A stretch of 64,000 nt of DNA from Streptomyces hygroscopicus. GTDB lineage: Bacteria; Actinomycetota; Actinomycetes; Streptomycetales; Streptomycetaceae. The notes under the pieces are model-generated. The model was not told the DNA's origin, made no database searches, and was given only the letters and a program-made list of their open reading frames with translations. Positions 18,265 to 27,081 of the stretch are shown here, piece after piece (positions within the stretch are counted from its first letter, which is position 1; each line of letters begins with the position of its first letter). The stretch spans positions 8,556,001 to 8,620,000 of the forward strand of contig CP018627.1 of assembly GCA_002021875.1 (NCBI GenBank), written 5' to 3'. A program made the position numbers and the translations under genes.

Positions 18265-19809
18265 GTGTTCGATACCCTCTCCGATCGCCTCGCAGCGACT
18301 TTCAAGAACCTCCGGGGCAAGGGACGCCTCAGCGAGGCGGACATCGACGCCACGGCACGCGAGATCCGGATCGCCCTGCTCGAGGCCGACGTGGCGCTGC
18401 CCGCCGTCCGGTCGTTCATCAAGCAGGTCAAGGAGCGGAGCCTCGGGGCCGAGGTCTCCCAGGCGCTCAACCCCGCCCAGCAGGTCATCAAGATCGTCAA
18501 CGAGGAGCTGATCGGCATCCTCGGCGGCGAGGAGCGGCGCCTCCGCTTCGCCAAGCAGCCGCCGACCGTGATCATGCTCGCGGGTCTGCAGGGTGCCGGT
18601 AAGACCACGCTCGCCGGAAAGCTCGGCCGCTGGCTGAAGGGCCAGGGCCACGCCCCGCTGCTCGTCGCCTGTGACCTCCAGCGCCCCAACGCCGTCAACC
18701 AGCTCTCGGTGGTCGCGGAGCGGGCCGGCGTCGCCGTCTTCGCCCCCGAGCCGGGCAACGGCGTCGGCGACCCGGTCAAGGTGGCGCAGGACTCGATCGA
18801 GTTCGCCCGGACCAAGCAGCACGACGTCGTGATCGTCGACACCGCGGGCCGGCTCGGCATCGACGAGGAGCTGATGCGGCAGGCCGCCGACATCCGCGAC
18901 GCGGTCCGCCCGGACGAGGTCCTCTTCGTCGTCGACGCGATGATCGGCCAGGACGCGGTGAACACCGCGGAGGCGTTCCGCGACGGCGTCGGCTTCGACG
19001 GTGTGGTGCTCTCCAAGCTGGACGGCGACGCGCGCGGCGGTGCCGCGCTGTCCATCGCGCATGTCACCGGCCGCCAGATCATGTTCGCCTCCAACGGCGA
19101 GAAGCTGGACGACTTCGACGCGTTCCACCCGGACCGCATGGCGTCCCGCATCCTCGGCATGGGCGACATGCTCAGCCTGATCGAGAAGGCCGAGCAGACC
19201 TTCAGCCAGCAAGAGGCCGAGAAGATGGCGGCCAAGCTGGCGAAGGGCCCCAAGGAGTTCACGCTCGACGACTTCCTGGCGCAGATGGAGCAGGTCCGCA
19301 AGATGGGCTCCATCTCCAAGCTGCTCGGCATGCTGCCGGGCATGGGCCAGATGAAGGACCAGATCAACAACCTGGACGAGCGGGAAGTGGACCGCACCGC
19401 GGCCATCATCAAGTCGATGACCCCGGGCGAGCGCCAGGACCCCACGATCATCAACGGCTCGCGCCGCGCCCGTATCGCCCGCGGTTCCGGCGTCGAGGTG
19501 AGCGCGGTCAAGAACCTGGTGGAGCGGTTCTTCGACGCGCGCAAGATGATGTCGAAGATGGCCCAGGGCGGCATGCCGGGGATGCCCGGGATGCCGGGTA
19601 TGCCGGGCGTGGGTGGCGGAAAGCGCAAGGGCAAGCAGCAGAAGAAGGCCAAGGGGAAGCAGCGCAGCGGAAATCCGTTGAAGCGCGCTCAGCAGGAGCA
19701 GGAAGCCGCGGCGCGCCGCGAGCAGGGCGGCGCGTTCGGGCTGCCCAGTGGCGGACAGGACGGACAGAACTTCGAACTCCCCGACGAGTTCAAGAAGTTC
19801 ATGGGCTGA
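18265..19809 (+). CDS. ffh: Signal recognition particle GTPase Ffh
   Basis: The 514-residue SRP54 homologue binds SRP RNA and signal sequences of nascent chains. The N domain (1-90) is followed by the G domain with GLQGAGKTTLAGKLG (107-121), DTAGRLG and SKLDGDARGG. The Met-rich M domain (about 300-440) contains GMLPGMGQMK and the RNA-binding SRRARIARGSG. The tail has a GMPGMPGMPGMPG repeat (about 434-446), a Lys-rich patch and ends FKKFMG. The GTG at 18265 is chosen because the N domain begins there (MFDTLSDRL). It pairs with FtsY at 9154. Confidence 0.97.
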   Translation: MFDTLSDRLAATFKNLRGKGRLSEADIDATAREIRIALLEADVALPAVRSFIKQVKERSLGAEVSQALNPAQQVIKIVNEELIGILGGEERRLRFAKQPPTVIMLAGLQGAGKTTLAGKLGRWLKGQGHAPLLVACDLQRPNAVNQLSVVAERAGVAVFAPEPGNGVGDPVKVAQDSIEFARTKQHDVVIVDTAGRLGIDEELMRQAADIRDAVRPDEVLFVVDAMIGQDAVNTAEAFRDGVGFDGVVLSKLDGDARGGAALSIAHVTGRQIMFASNGEKLDDFDAFHPDRMASRILGMGDMLSLIEKAEQTFSQQEAEKMAAKLAKGPKEFTLDDFLAQMEQVRKMGSISKLLGMLPGMGQMKDQINNLDEREVDRTAAIIKSMTPGERQDPTIINGSRRARIARGSGVEVSAVKNLVERFFDARKMMSKMAQGGMPGMPGMPGMPGVGGGKRKGKQQKKAKGKQRSGNPLKRAQQEQEAAARREQGGAFGLPSGGQDGQNFELPDEFKKFMG

Positions 19810-19853
19810 GCCGCCCCGGCGCCCCCCCCCGAGGCGTCCCCGTACGAACGAAC

Positions 19854-19895
19854 CGTAAGGCCCCTGCGCGCATGGCGGATTCCAGGGGCCTTACG
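19854..19895. terminator. Bidirectional terminator between ffh and methyltransferase gene
   Basis: CGTAAGGCCCCTG (19854-19866) and CAGGGGCCTTACG (19883-19895) form a perfect 13-bp stem with a 16-nt loop, placed midway between the two convergent genes. It should end transcripts from both sides. Confidence 0.85.
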
Positions 19896-19907
19896 TGACG
19901 GTCCCGT

Positions 19908-20816
19908 TCAAACGCGGCAGATCAGATAGCGGAAGACATTCGGCATCCACACCGTGCCGTCCGCGCGCTGATGCGGATGGAGCGCCTCGGTGATCTCCTT
20001 GCGGATCTGGATGGGATCCGTGACCCGCTCCGCCGCGTCGAACAGCCCCGTCGACAGCAGCCCGCGCACCGCGCTGTCCATGTCGGCGTACCCGAACGGG
20101 CAGGCCACCCGGCCCGATCCGTCGGGCCGCAGCCCGGCCGGCGCGGCCAGTTCCTCCAGGTCGTCGCGGCCGCACGGCCACCAGCGCGCGGCGGGGGGCG
20201 CCTCAGCCTCCTGGTGGTGGCCGGGGGAGCCCATCGGATCGGCGAGCCGGGCGCCCACCCGCAGCACCCCGGAGGTGGCGCAGCGCTCCGGCGGCCCCCA
20301 TCCGGCGAGCACCACGGCCCCGCCGCGCTCGGTGCGCGCCGTGGCGGCCGCGAGGGCGGACGCCGCGGCGGACACCTCCGCCCCGGGGCCTATCCCGCCC
20401 GGGGTCGACAGCGGCTCGAAGGCGGTCACCACCGTGAAGGCCGACTCCGCCGCGGCCTCCCGTACGCAGGGGCTCTCCGGGCCGCCGAGGCCCAGCCGGG
20501 CGGGCACCGCCGGGCCGCCCGGCGCGCCCACGGCCGTCAGCCGCCGGCGCGCGAGGTCCAGGCGCCGCTCGTCCGTGTCCACCCCGCAGACCGTGGCGCC
20601 GCGCGCGGCCGCCATGAGGAGGGCGAGCCCGGAGCCGCAGCCCAGGCCCAGCAGCCGGGTCCCGGCGCCGACGTCCAGCCGTTCGTACACGGCCTCGTAC
20701 AGCGGGACCAGCATCCGCTCCTGGATCTCCGCCCAGTCGCGGGTGCGGGCGTGGGCGTCCGTCGTCCGCGACGAGGAGGGGTGCGGGCGGTGCCGCTGTA
20801 CGAGCGTAGATGTCAT
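19908..20816 (-). CDS. Class I SAM-dependent methyltransferase
   Basis: A 302-residue protein with a Rossmann methyltransferase core. Motif I is LLGLGCGSGLALLMAA (about 57-72), followed by the acidic end of strand 2 in VCGVDTDERRLDLARR. The second half has FPFGYADM-like CPFGYADMDSAVRGLLSTG and ends YLICRV. The substrate cannot be told; the sequence resembles small-molecule methyltransferases of the UbiE/type-11 group. The ATG at 20816 has no good binding site, so the start is uncertain. It converges on ffh and is divergent from proS. Confidence 0.8.
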   Translation of the reverse strand: MTSTLVQRHRPHPSSSRTTDAHARTRDWAEIQERMLVPLYEAVYERLDVGAGTRLLGLGCGSGLALLMAAARGATVCGVDTDERRLDLARRRLTAVGAPGGPAVPARLGLGGPESPCVREAAAESAFTVVTAFEPLSTPGGIGPGAEVSAAASALAAATARTERGGAVVLAGWGPPERCATSGVLRVGARLADPMGSPGHHQEAEAPPAARWWPCGRDDLEELAAPAGLRPDGSGRVACPFGYADMDSAVRGLLSTGLFDAAERVTDPIQIRKEITEALHPHQRADGTVWMPNVFRYLICRV

Positions 20817-21123
20817 CGAAAGGGCCCCAATCAGCGAAGAGCAGTGCCGTCGTCAGATTCGGTGTCACATCCGCCGTTGCGCGTTGTGACGTCCCACCCC
20901 CAAATGCCAGGGAACTCCGCATCCGTCCCCGAGTCCAGAGGTTTCACGGCCGTGCTTGCGTGCCCCCTTTGTGCGCCCCCGTACACCTGTGCGTACCTCT
21001 CGCTCCCCGAACCGCCCCCTGAACTCCGCCGGGCTGGTGGCCGGTGTCGGGCGATGGCCGGCAATGATCGGCTCGTTTTGCCTGATTCACGGTTCGGTAC
21101 CCCACCGCCGTACGATCGGCGCC
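20817..21123. promoter_or_regulatory. Divergent region of methyltransferase gene and proS
   Basis: This 307-nt region holds a possible 38-codon leftward ORF (20831-20947) just upstream of the methyltransferase, and the proS promoter. TACGAT at 21111-21116 lies 7 nt before the proS ATG and there is no ribosome binding site, so proS is probably translated from a leaderless transcript. Confidence 0.55.
20831..20947 (-). CDS. Possible 38-residue small protein with a GIWGWDV motif
   Basis: A GTG at 20945-20947 opens a short acidic peptide that ends 14 nt before the methyltransferase start. It contains DAEFPGIWGWDVTTRNGG, which resembles VAEYTGLWGWDVVPGA at the N-terminus of the Prim-Pol protein at 10555. 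The match covers about ten of thirteen positions and includes both tryptophans. It may be a leader peptide, a real small protein or a decayed fragment. No clear ribosome binding site is seen, so confidence is low. Confidence 0.35.
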   Translation of the reverse strand: MKPLDSGTDAEFPGIWGWDVTTRNGGCDTESDDGTALR

Positions 21124-22539
21124 ATGGCCAAGGCTCCCGTGCTCACCCCGCGGGCGGAGGACTTCCCCCGCTGGTACCAAGATGTGATCAACAAGGCCGA
21201 GCTGGCCGACAACGGCCCGGTGCGCGGCACCATGGTGATCCGACCGTACGGGTACGGGCTGTGGGAGCGGATGCAGCAGGACATGGACGCCCGCATCAAG
21301 GCGGTCGGCGTCCAGAACGCGTACTTCCCACTCTTCATCCCGCAGTCGTATCTGGCCAAGGAAGCCGATCACGTCGAGGGGTTCGCGCCGGAGCTCGCGG
21401 TCGTCACCCATGGCGGCGGTAAGGAGCTCGAGGAGCCGGTCGTCGTCCGGCCCACCTCCGAGACGATCGTCAACGAGTACTTCTCCAAGTGGGTGCAGAG
21501 CTACCGCGATCTGCCGCTGCTGATCAACCAGTGGGCCAATGTGGTGCGTTGGGAGCTGCGGCCGCGGCTGTTCCTGCGGACGACCGAGTTCCTGTGGCAG
21601 GAGGGGCACACCGCGCACGCGTCGTACGAGGACGCCAGGGACTTCGCCGGCCGGATCCACCGCGAGGTCTACGCCCGGTTCATGGAGGACGTCCTGGCGA
21701 TGGACGTGGTCCTGGGCCGCAAGACCGCCCGGGAACGGTTCGCCGGCGCCCTCAACACCCTCACCCTCGAAGGGATGATGGGCGACGGCAAGGCGCTGCA
21801 GCTGGGCACCAGCCATGAGCTCGGACAGAACTTCGCCCGGGCCTTCAACACCAGCTATCTGTCCAAGGACGGCGAGCAGGAGCTGGTCTGGCAGACCTCC
21901 TGGGGCAGCACGACCCGGATGGTCGGCGCGCTGGTGATGATGCACGGCGACGACAACGGCCTGCGGATTCCGCCGAGGCTGGCCTCGATCCAGGTCGTGG
22001 TGCTGGCGATCAAGGGCGACGACGCGGTGCTCGCCAAGGTCCGCGAGATCGGCGAGCTGCTCTCCGCGGCGGGCGTGCGGGTCCACGTCGACGACCGCAC
22101 GGACACCCCCTTCGGCCGCCGCGCGGTCGACTGGGAACTCAAGGGCGTGCCGGTCCGGGTCGAGGTCGGCCCGCGTGACCTGGAGGGCGGCACCGCGATG
22201 GTGGCCCGGCGGATCCCCGGCGGCAAGGAGCCGGTGCGCGCCGAGCTGCTGCCGGAGCTGCTGCCCAAGGTCCTGGAGGAGGACCAGGCGCTGCTGCTGC
22301 GGCAGGCCCGTGAGCGCCGTAAGGCGCGCACCACGGAGGTGGCGACCATGGAGGAGGCCGCCGAGGCCGCGGTGGCGGGCGGCTGGGCCCGTATCCGGTG
22401 GGCGGACCTGGGGCCGGAGGGCGAGGCGGCGCTCGCCGAGCGATCCGTGTCCGTCCGGTGTCTGGTCACCGAGGACGGGGCGGTGCCGGACGCCGACGAC
22501 GCTCCCGGTAACGTCGCGATCGTCGCGAGGGCCTACTGA
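21124..22539 (+). CDS. proS: Prolyl-tRNA synthetase, archaeal/eukaryotic-like type
   Basis: A 471-residue class II synthetase charging tRNA-Pro. It lacks the 180-residue editing insert of ordinary bacterial ProRS. It carries the archaeal/eukaryotic-type motif 2, RPRLFLRTTEFLWQEGHTAH, and motif 3, HGDDNGLRIPPRLASIQVV, and ends with the type-specific C-terminal tyrosine (VARAY). The PTSETI loop is intact. Only one cysteine remains in the C-terminal domain, so the zinc site of archaeal relatives is missing. The ATG at 21124 fits the family N-terminus; transcription is probably leaderless. Confidence 0.94.
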   Translation: MAKAPVLTPRAEDFPRWYQDVINKAELADNGPVRGTMVIRPYGYGLWERMQQDMDARIKAVGVQNAYFPLFIPQSYLAKEADHVEGFAPELAVVTHGGGKELEEPVVVRPTSETIVNEYFSKWVQSYRDLPLLINQWANVVRWELRPRLFLRTTEFLWQEGHTAHASYEDARDFAGRIHREVYARFMEDVLAMDVVLGRKTARERFAGALNTLTLEGMMGDGKALQLGTSHELGQNFARAFNTSYLSKDGEQELVWQTSWGSTTRMVGALVMMHGDDNGLRIPPRLASIQVVVLAIKGDDAVLAKVREIGELLSAAGVRVHVDDRTDTPFGRRAVDWELKGVPVRVEVGPRDLEGGTAMVARRIPGGKEPVRAELLPELLPKVLEEDQALLLRQARERRKARTTEVATMEEAAEAAVAGGWARIRWADLGPEGEAALAERSVSVRCLVTEDGAVPDADDAPGNVAIVARAY

Positions 22540-22698
22540 GGCGGTACGTACCGGCTTGATGCACGGTGCGTGGCTCATCCACACATTTACGCACCCGCCC
22601 CTCGTCGTCGTACATCACCGTGAACTGACTGGTACGTGCAAATTATTTGGGATGCCCCGGAATCGGAACACCGGACCGGTCCTGCTCGTTAGCACGAC

Positions 22699-23292
22699 GT
22701 GAGCACGACACCACCTGTTCTCGCCGCAGAGCTGGCGCAGGCGTGGGCCGACATTCAACGGCACCACTCCGAGCTGCCAGATCTCGCCGCGCCCGAATCG
22801 CTGATCGGAGAGTCGTCGTCCGCATGTGGCGCCGAGCTCTCCTTCGAACGGCTGCTGCATGAGGCAGTCCATGGGATCGCCGCCGCCCGCGGTGTCCGTG
22901 ACACCTCACGCGCCGGCCGCTACCACAACCGCCGGTTCCTGGCGATCGCCGAGGAGCTGGGGCTCGACCACCCCGAGGAGCCGCATCCCAGTAGCGGCTT
23001 CTCGCTGGTCACCCTCAGCCCCGAGGCGAGAAAGCGGTACCGGACCACGATCGACCGCCTCCAGCGCGCGCTGAAGGCGCACACCGTGGCGACCACCGCC
23101 GAGACCTCCCGCACCTTCCGCGGGCCCGCCGCGCGCCACGGCTCGTCCGGTGGCGGGGTCCGGGTCAAGGCGGTGTGCGACTGCGGGCGCAATGTCCGGG
23201 TCGTCCCGTCGGTGCTGGCCCAGGCGCCGATCATGTGCGGTGGATGCGGTAAGCCCTTCCGCATTCCGGAGGCGGTGGCCGCGGTCGGCTGA
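22699..23292 (+). CDS. SprT-like zinc metallopeptidase-domain protein with C-terminal zinc ribbon
   Basis: This 197-residue protein has a zincin motif, HEAVH (His54, Glu55, His58), followed by [19 protein letters not shown], where His76 would be the third ligand. That layout matches SprT-like proteins, including phage-type ones. The C-terminus has two cysteine pairs, CDC (160, 162) and CGGC (180, 183), forming a zinc ribbon. Substrate and process are unknown; SprT/SPRTN relatives act on DNA-protein crosslinks in eukaryotes. The GTG start is supported only by frame and family length. It sits alone before rpsP. Confidence 0.7.
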   Translation: MSTTPPVLAAELAQAWADIQRHHSELPDLAAPESLIGESSSACGAELSFERLLHEAVHGIAAARGVRDTSRAGRYHNRRFLAIAEELGLDHPEEPHPSSGFSLVTLSPEARKRYRTTIDRLQRALKAHTVATTAETSRTFRGPAARHGSSGGGVRVKAVCDCGRNVRVVPSVLAQAPIMCGGCGKPFRIPEAVAAVG

Positions 23293-23447
23293 CCTGTCCC
23301 GGTGTGGCAGAATGGTCTGCTGTACTCGACAGTCGACCAGGACCCCTCTCTCCTCCGGCTGACGCGTCCATCGGGCACTCGGGTACCGCAACCCCACGCG
23401 GCACGTCGCAGTGCTCAACCACGTCAAGACCAGGAGACACCACTTCC

Positions 23448-23891
23448 GTGGCAGTCAAGATCAAGCTGAAGCGTCTGGGCAAGATCCGTTCGCCTCACTA
23501 CCGCATCGTCGTCGCCGACTCCCGCACCCGCCGTGACGGCCGGGCGATCGAGGAGATCGGCCTGTACCACCCGGTGCAGAACCCGTCGCGCATCGAGGTC
23601 GACTCGGAGCGTGTGCAGCACTGGCTGAAGGTCGGCGCGCAGCCGACCGAGCCCGTGCTGGCCATCCTGAAGGTCACCGGCGACTGGCAGCAGTTCAAGG
23701 GTCTGCCCGCCCCGGCTCCGATGAAGGTCGCCGAGCCGAAGGCCGACAAGCGCGCCCTGTTCGAGGCGGCCGCCAAGGACGCCGGAGACGAGCCGAAGGG
23801 TGAGGCGATCACCCAGAAGGCGAAGAAGGCCGAGAAGAAGTCGGACGAGGCGGCTGACTCCGCTGAGTCCACCGCGTCGACTGAGGCCTGA
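23448..23891 (+). CDS. rpsP: 30S ribosomal protein S16
   Basis: S16 binds 16S rRNA and stabilises the small subunit. The conserved core occupies residues 1-85 ([34 protein letters not shown]). At 147 residues it carries an actinobacterial Ala/Glu/Lys-rich tail (about 95-147). The GTG at 23448 follows CAGGAG by 11 nt. It heads the rpsP-khpA-rimM-trmD operon; the khpA start is 2 nt after its stop. Confidence 0.97.
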   Translation: MAVKIKLKRLGKIRSPHYRIVVADSRTRRDGRAIEEIGLYHPVQNPSRIEVDSERVQHWLKVGAQPTEPVLAILKVTGDWQQFKGLPAPAPMKVAEPKADKRALFEAAAKDAGDEPKGEAITQKAKKAEKKSDEAADSAESTASTEA

Positions 23892-23893
23892 GG

Positions 23894-24133
23894 ATGCTCG
23901 AGGAAGCCCTCGAGCACCTGGTGAAGGGCATCGTCGACAACCCCGACGACGTGCAGGTGGCCTCGCGCACCCTGCGGCGTGGGCGTGTGCTGGAGGTCCG
24001 GGTGCACCCCGATGACCTCGGCAAGGTGATCGGCCGCAACGGCCGCACCGCACGCGCCCTGCGCACCGTCGTGGGCGCCATTGGCGGCCGCGGGATCCGC
24101 GTCGACCTCGTCGACGTCGATCAGGTCCGCTGA
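23894..24133 (+). CDS. khpA: KH-domain RNA-binding protein KhpA
   Basis: A 79-residue single KH domain with the GxxG loop in GKVIGRNGRTARALRTVV. KhpA proteins bind RNA and are usually encoded between rpsP and rimM, as here. The ATG is 2 nt after the rpsP stop, indicating translational coupling. In other bacteria it partners KhpB in RNA-level control; the role in Streptomyces is less clear. Confidence 0.93.
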   Translation: MLEEALEHLVKGIVDNPDDVQVASRTLRRGRVLEVRVHPDDLGKVIGRNGRTARALRTVVGAIGGRGIRVDLVDVDQVR

Positions 24134-24214
24134 GGCGATCAAGAAGAGCACCGGCACGGGCCGGGGAGGGCTTTGGGCCGTCCCCGGCCCGTGTGTGTGA
24201 AGGGACATCGCATC

Positions 24215-24862
24215 GTGCAGTTGGTTGTCGCGCGGATCGGCCGTGCCCATGGCATCAAGGGCGAGGTCACCGTCGAGGTGCGGACGGACGAGCCGGAGCT
24301 GCGGCTCGGCCCGGGTGCCGTGCTGACCACCGAGCCCGCCTCGGCCGGGCCGCTGACCATCGAGACCGGCCGGGTGCACAGCGGCCGGCTGCTGCTGCGC
24401 TTCGAGGGCGTACGCGACCGCAGCGCCGCGGAGGCGCTGCGCAACATCCTGCTGATCGCGGAGGTCGACCCCGAGGAACTCCCCGAGGATCCCGAGGAGT
24501 TCTACGACCATCAGCTGATCGACATCGACGTGGTCACCGTGGACGGCACCGAGGTCGGGAGGATCTCCGAGATCTCCCATCTGCCGTACCAGGACCTGCT
24601 GATCGTGAAGCGCCCCGACGGGGGTGAGGTGATGGTCCCGTTCGTCTCCGAGTTCGTGCCGGAGATCGATCTGGAGGCGCAGCGCGCCGTGATCGACCCG
24701 CCGCCGGGCCTGCTCGACGAGGCCGAGGCGGAGATCGCGGGCAGCCGTAAGGACGAGACCGCGGGTGGCCGTAAGGACGAGGCCGCCGACAGTCGTACGG
24801 GCGAGACCGACGGCAGCCGTAAGGGCGACACCACGAGCGGCCGTGAGGACGAGTCGTCATGA
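24215..24862 (+). CDS. rimM: Ribosome maturation factor RimM
   Basis: RimM binds S19 and helps mature the 30S head. The 215-residue protein has the N-terminal barrel ([20 protein letters not shown]) and PRC barrel ([32 protein letters not shown]) up to about residue 172. A 40-residue tail of degenerate decapeptide repeats based on SRKDET follows, which E. coli RimM lacks. The GTG at 24215 has GAAGGGA 9 nt upstream. The stop overlaps trmD as ATGA. Confidence 0.95.
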   Translation: MQLVVARIGRAHGIKGEVTVEVRTDEPELRLGPGAVLTTEPASAGPLTIETGRVHSGRLLLRFEGVRDRSAAEALRNILLIAEVDPEELPEDPEEFYDHQLIDIDVVTVDGTEVGRISEISHLPYQDLLIVKRPDGGEVMVPFVSEFVPEIDLEAQRAVIDPPPGLLDEAEAEIAGSRKDETAGGRKDEAADSRTGETDGSRKGDTTSGREDESS

Positions 24863-25689
24863 GGCTCGACGTCGTCACGATCTTCCCCGAGTACCTGGAG
24901 CCGCTGAACGTCTCGCTGGTCGGCAAGGCACGCGCCCGCGGCCAACTCGACGTGCGGGTCCACGATCTGCGCGGCTGGACGCACGACCGGCACAACACGG
25001 TCGACGACACCCCGTACGGCGGCGGCCCCGGCATGGTCATGAAGCCCGAGCCCTGGGGCGAGGCACTTGACTCGATCATGGAGTCGGGCGAGGCGGAGGG
25101 GCTGGTCAAGCCCACGCTGATCGTGCCGACCCCGAGCGGCCGTCCGTTCACCCAGGCCCTCGCCGTCGAGCTCGCCGAGCGCCCCTGGCTGGTCTTCACG
25201 CCCGCCCGCTACGAGGGCATCGACCGTCGGGTGATCGAGGAGTACGGCGAGCGGCTCGAGGTCCACGAGGTCTCGATCGGCGATTACGTGCTGGCCGGCG
25301 GCGAGGCCGCGGTGCTGGTGATCACCGAGGCGGTGGCCCGGCTGCTGCCGGGCGTGCTGGGCAACGCCGAATCGCATCGCGACGACTCCTTCGCCCCCGG
25401 CGCGATGGCCGACCTCCTGGAGGGGCCCGTCTACACCAAGCCTCCCGAGTGGCGCGGCCGCTCCATCCCGGAGGTGCTGATCAGCGGCCACCACGGCAGG
25501 GTCGGCCGCTGGCGCCGGGACGAGGCGTTCCGCCGCACCAGCGAGAACCGCCCCGATCTGATCGAGCGCTGCGACCCGGCGACGCTCGACAAGCACGACC
25601 GCGCGCTCCTGGCCGAGCTGGGCTGGGAGGAGCTCCCTGGGACCGGCGGGGCCCGATTTGGGCGGCCGGACCGGGCCGTGGAAGAATAG
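24859..25689 (+). CDS. trmD: tRNA (guanine-37-N1)-methyltransferase TrmD
   Basis: TrmD methylates G37 next to the anticodon and prevents +1 frameshifting. The 276-residue SPOUT enzyme shows [13 protein letters not shown] at the N-terminus, [18 protein letters not shown], the knot loop [12 protein letters not shown] and [19 protein letters not shown]. It starts within the rimM stop (ATGA). A C-terminal extension of about 30 residues is rich in Gly/Arg. The enzyme is essential in many bacteria. Confidence 0.97.
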   Translation: MRLDVVTIFPEYLEPLNVSLVGKARARGQLDVRVHDLRGWTHDRHNTVDDTPYGGGPGMVMKPEPWGEALDSIMESGEAEGLVKPTLIVPTPSGRPFTQALAVELAERPWLVFTPARYEGIDRRVIEEYGERLEVHEVSIGDYVLAGGEAAVLVITEAVARLLPGVLGNAESHRDDSFAPGAMADLLEGPVYTKPPEWRGRSIPEVLISGHHGRVGRWRRDEAFRRTSENRPDLIERCDPATLDKHDRALLAELGWEELPGTGGARFGRPDRAVEE

Positions 25690-25781
25690 GCCGCTGCCGT
25701 ACGTCCGGGTGTGCGCCCCTGCCACAGGGGGACCGACGCCCACCCGATGAGGGCGGCACTCCAAATCATCATCCGATATGC

Positions 25782-25805
25782 CGCTGATGACCTGTGGCAT
25801 CAGCG
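25782..25805 (+). promoter_or_regulatory. Hairpin in the rplS leader next to its ribosome binding site
   Basis: CGCTGATG (25782-25789) and CATCAGCG (25798-25805) form an 8-bp perfect stem with the loop ACCTGTGG. The right arm runs into GAGGAA, the rplS ribosome binding site (25805-25810). The position suggests autoregulation by L19, as known for leaders of this gene in other phyla. This is inference. Confidence 0.5.
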
Positions 25806-25821
25806 AGGAAAGCAGACGATC

Positions 25822-26172
25822 ATGTCTCACCTGCTCGACACCGTCGACTCCGCGTCGCTGCGCAGCGACATCCCGACCTTCCGCCCCGGCGACACGGTCA
25901 ACGTCCACGTCCGCGTCATCGAGGGCAACCGCTCCCGTGTCCAGCAGTTCAAGGGCGTCGTCATCCGCCGCCAGGGCTCCGGTGTCCGCGAGACCTTCAC
26001 CGTCCGCAAGGTGAGCTTCAGCGTCGGCGTGGAGCGCACCTTCCCGGTGCACACCCCGATCGTCGAGAAGATCGAGGTCGTCACCCGCGGTGATGTGCGC
26101 CGGGCGAAGCTGTACTACCTGCGCGACCTCCGCGGCAAGGCCGCCAAGATCAAGGAGAAGCGCGACAACTGA
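25822..26172 (+). CDS. rplS: 50S ribosomal protein L19
   Basis: L19 lies at the interface of the two subunits. The 116-residue protein has the family core ([60 protein letters not shown]). The ATG at 25822 is preceded by GAGGAA; an upstream in-frame extension is not supported. It follows trmD by 132 nt with a leader hairpin between. Confidence 0.97.
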   Translation: MSHLLDTVDSASLRSDIPTFRPGDTVNVHVRVIEGNRSRVQQFKGVVIRRQGSGVRETFTVRKVSFSVGVERTFPVHTPIVEKIEVVTRGDVRRAKLYYLRDLRGKAAKIKEKRDN

Positions 26173-26206
26173 GATCGCGGCGATTTTGCGCGACTACTGA
26201 GCTACC

Positions 26207-26221
26207 GCCGGATCATCCGGC
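26207..26221 (+). terminator. Short hairpin after rplS
   Basis: GCCGGATCATCCGGC is a 6-bp stem with a 3-nt loop, 35 nt after the rplS stop. It may end the rpsP-rplS transcript, but it is short and lacks a T-tract. Confidence 0.45.
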
Positions 26222-26244
26222 CGGGCCGGATAGGCTCTGGCCCG

Positions 26245-27081
26245 ATGAACACCGAAGGACAGCTCGCGGAGCGCGACCGCTCCCGGGGCTCCGAGAAGGA
26301 GCGCGAGGGGCGGTCGCGCTCTTCGCATGCTCCGGCACGGGCCGCGGAGCCCTCGTCCGCCGGGCGGCTGCCGCGATGGCTGACCGGCGGCGGGCGATGG
26401 CGGCGCGGGGCGCTGCTCGCGGCGGCCTGCGCCGCGCTCGTGCTGCTGGTGAGCGGCTTTGTGCTGCAGCCGTTCCTGATCCCCAGCGGTTCGATGGAGA
26501 ACACCCTCCGTCCCGGGGACCGGGTACTGGTGAACAAGCTCGCCTACCGTTTCGGGGACGATCCGCGCCGCGGCGACGTTGTCGTGTTCGACGGAGCCGG
26601 TTCCTTCGGTGAGGAGGAGCCGTCCGGAAACCCGGTGACCGGTCTGCTGCGCAAGGCTGCCGCGGCGGTCGGGCTGGCCGAACCGGCCGAGTCCGACTAC
26701 GTCAAGCGCGTGGTGGGCATCGGTGGTGACCGGGTCACCTGCTGCGACAAGCGGGGGAGGATCGAGGTGAACGGCCGGCCGGTGGACGAGCACTATCTGC
26801 ACCCCGGGGACAGCCCCTCGCGGGTGCCCTTCGACATCGTCGTGCCCGAGGGGCGGCTGTGGGTCATGGGCGACCACCGCGACGCCTCCCGGGACTCACG
26901 GGACTATCTGGGCGCGCCGGGCGGGGGCACGGTCCCCGTCGACAAGGTGATCGGCCGCGCCGCATGGATCGCCTGGCCGTTCGGCCGCTGGTCCGGTGTG
27001 CCCCGTACGGACGCCTTCGCGGGCGTGCCCGCGGCGCCCGGCGCCATACCCTCCGATGCCCCCGGTGGTGCCCATGGGTAG
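26245..27081 (+). CDS. sipW: Type I signal peptidase SipW
   Basis: First of four consecutive signal peptidases that remove signal peptides at the outer face of the membrane. The 278-residue protein has one clear N-terminal span (about 52-74). Catalytic Ser83 is in IPSGSMENTLRPGDRVLVNK and Lys154 in YVKRVVGIGGDRV; GDHRDASRDSRDY (box E) is intact. No ribosome binding site precedes the ATG, and TAGGCT lies 8 nt upstream, so the transcript may be leaderless. It lacks the second C-terminal span seen in SipY and SipZ. Confidence 0.93.
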   Translation: MNTEGQLAERDRSRGSEKEREGRSRSSHAPARAAEPSSAGRLPRWLTGGGRWRRGALLAAACAALVLLVSGFVLQPFLIPSGSMENTLRPGDRVLVNKLAYRFGDDPRRGDVVVFDGAGSFGEEEPSGNPVTGLLRKAAAAVGLAEPAESDYVKRVVGIGGDRVTCCDKRGRIEVNGRPVDEHYLHPGDSPSRVPFDIVVPEGRLWVMGDHRDASRDSRDYLGAPGGGTVPVDKVIGRAAWIAWPFGRWSGVPRTDAFAGVPAAPGAIPSDAPGGAHG

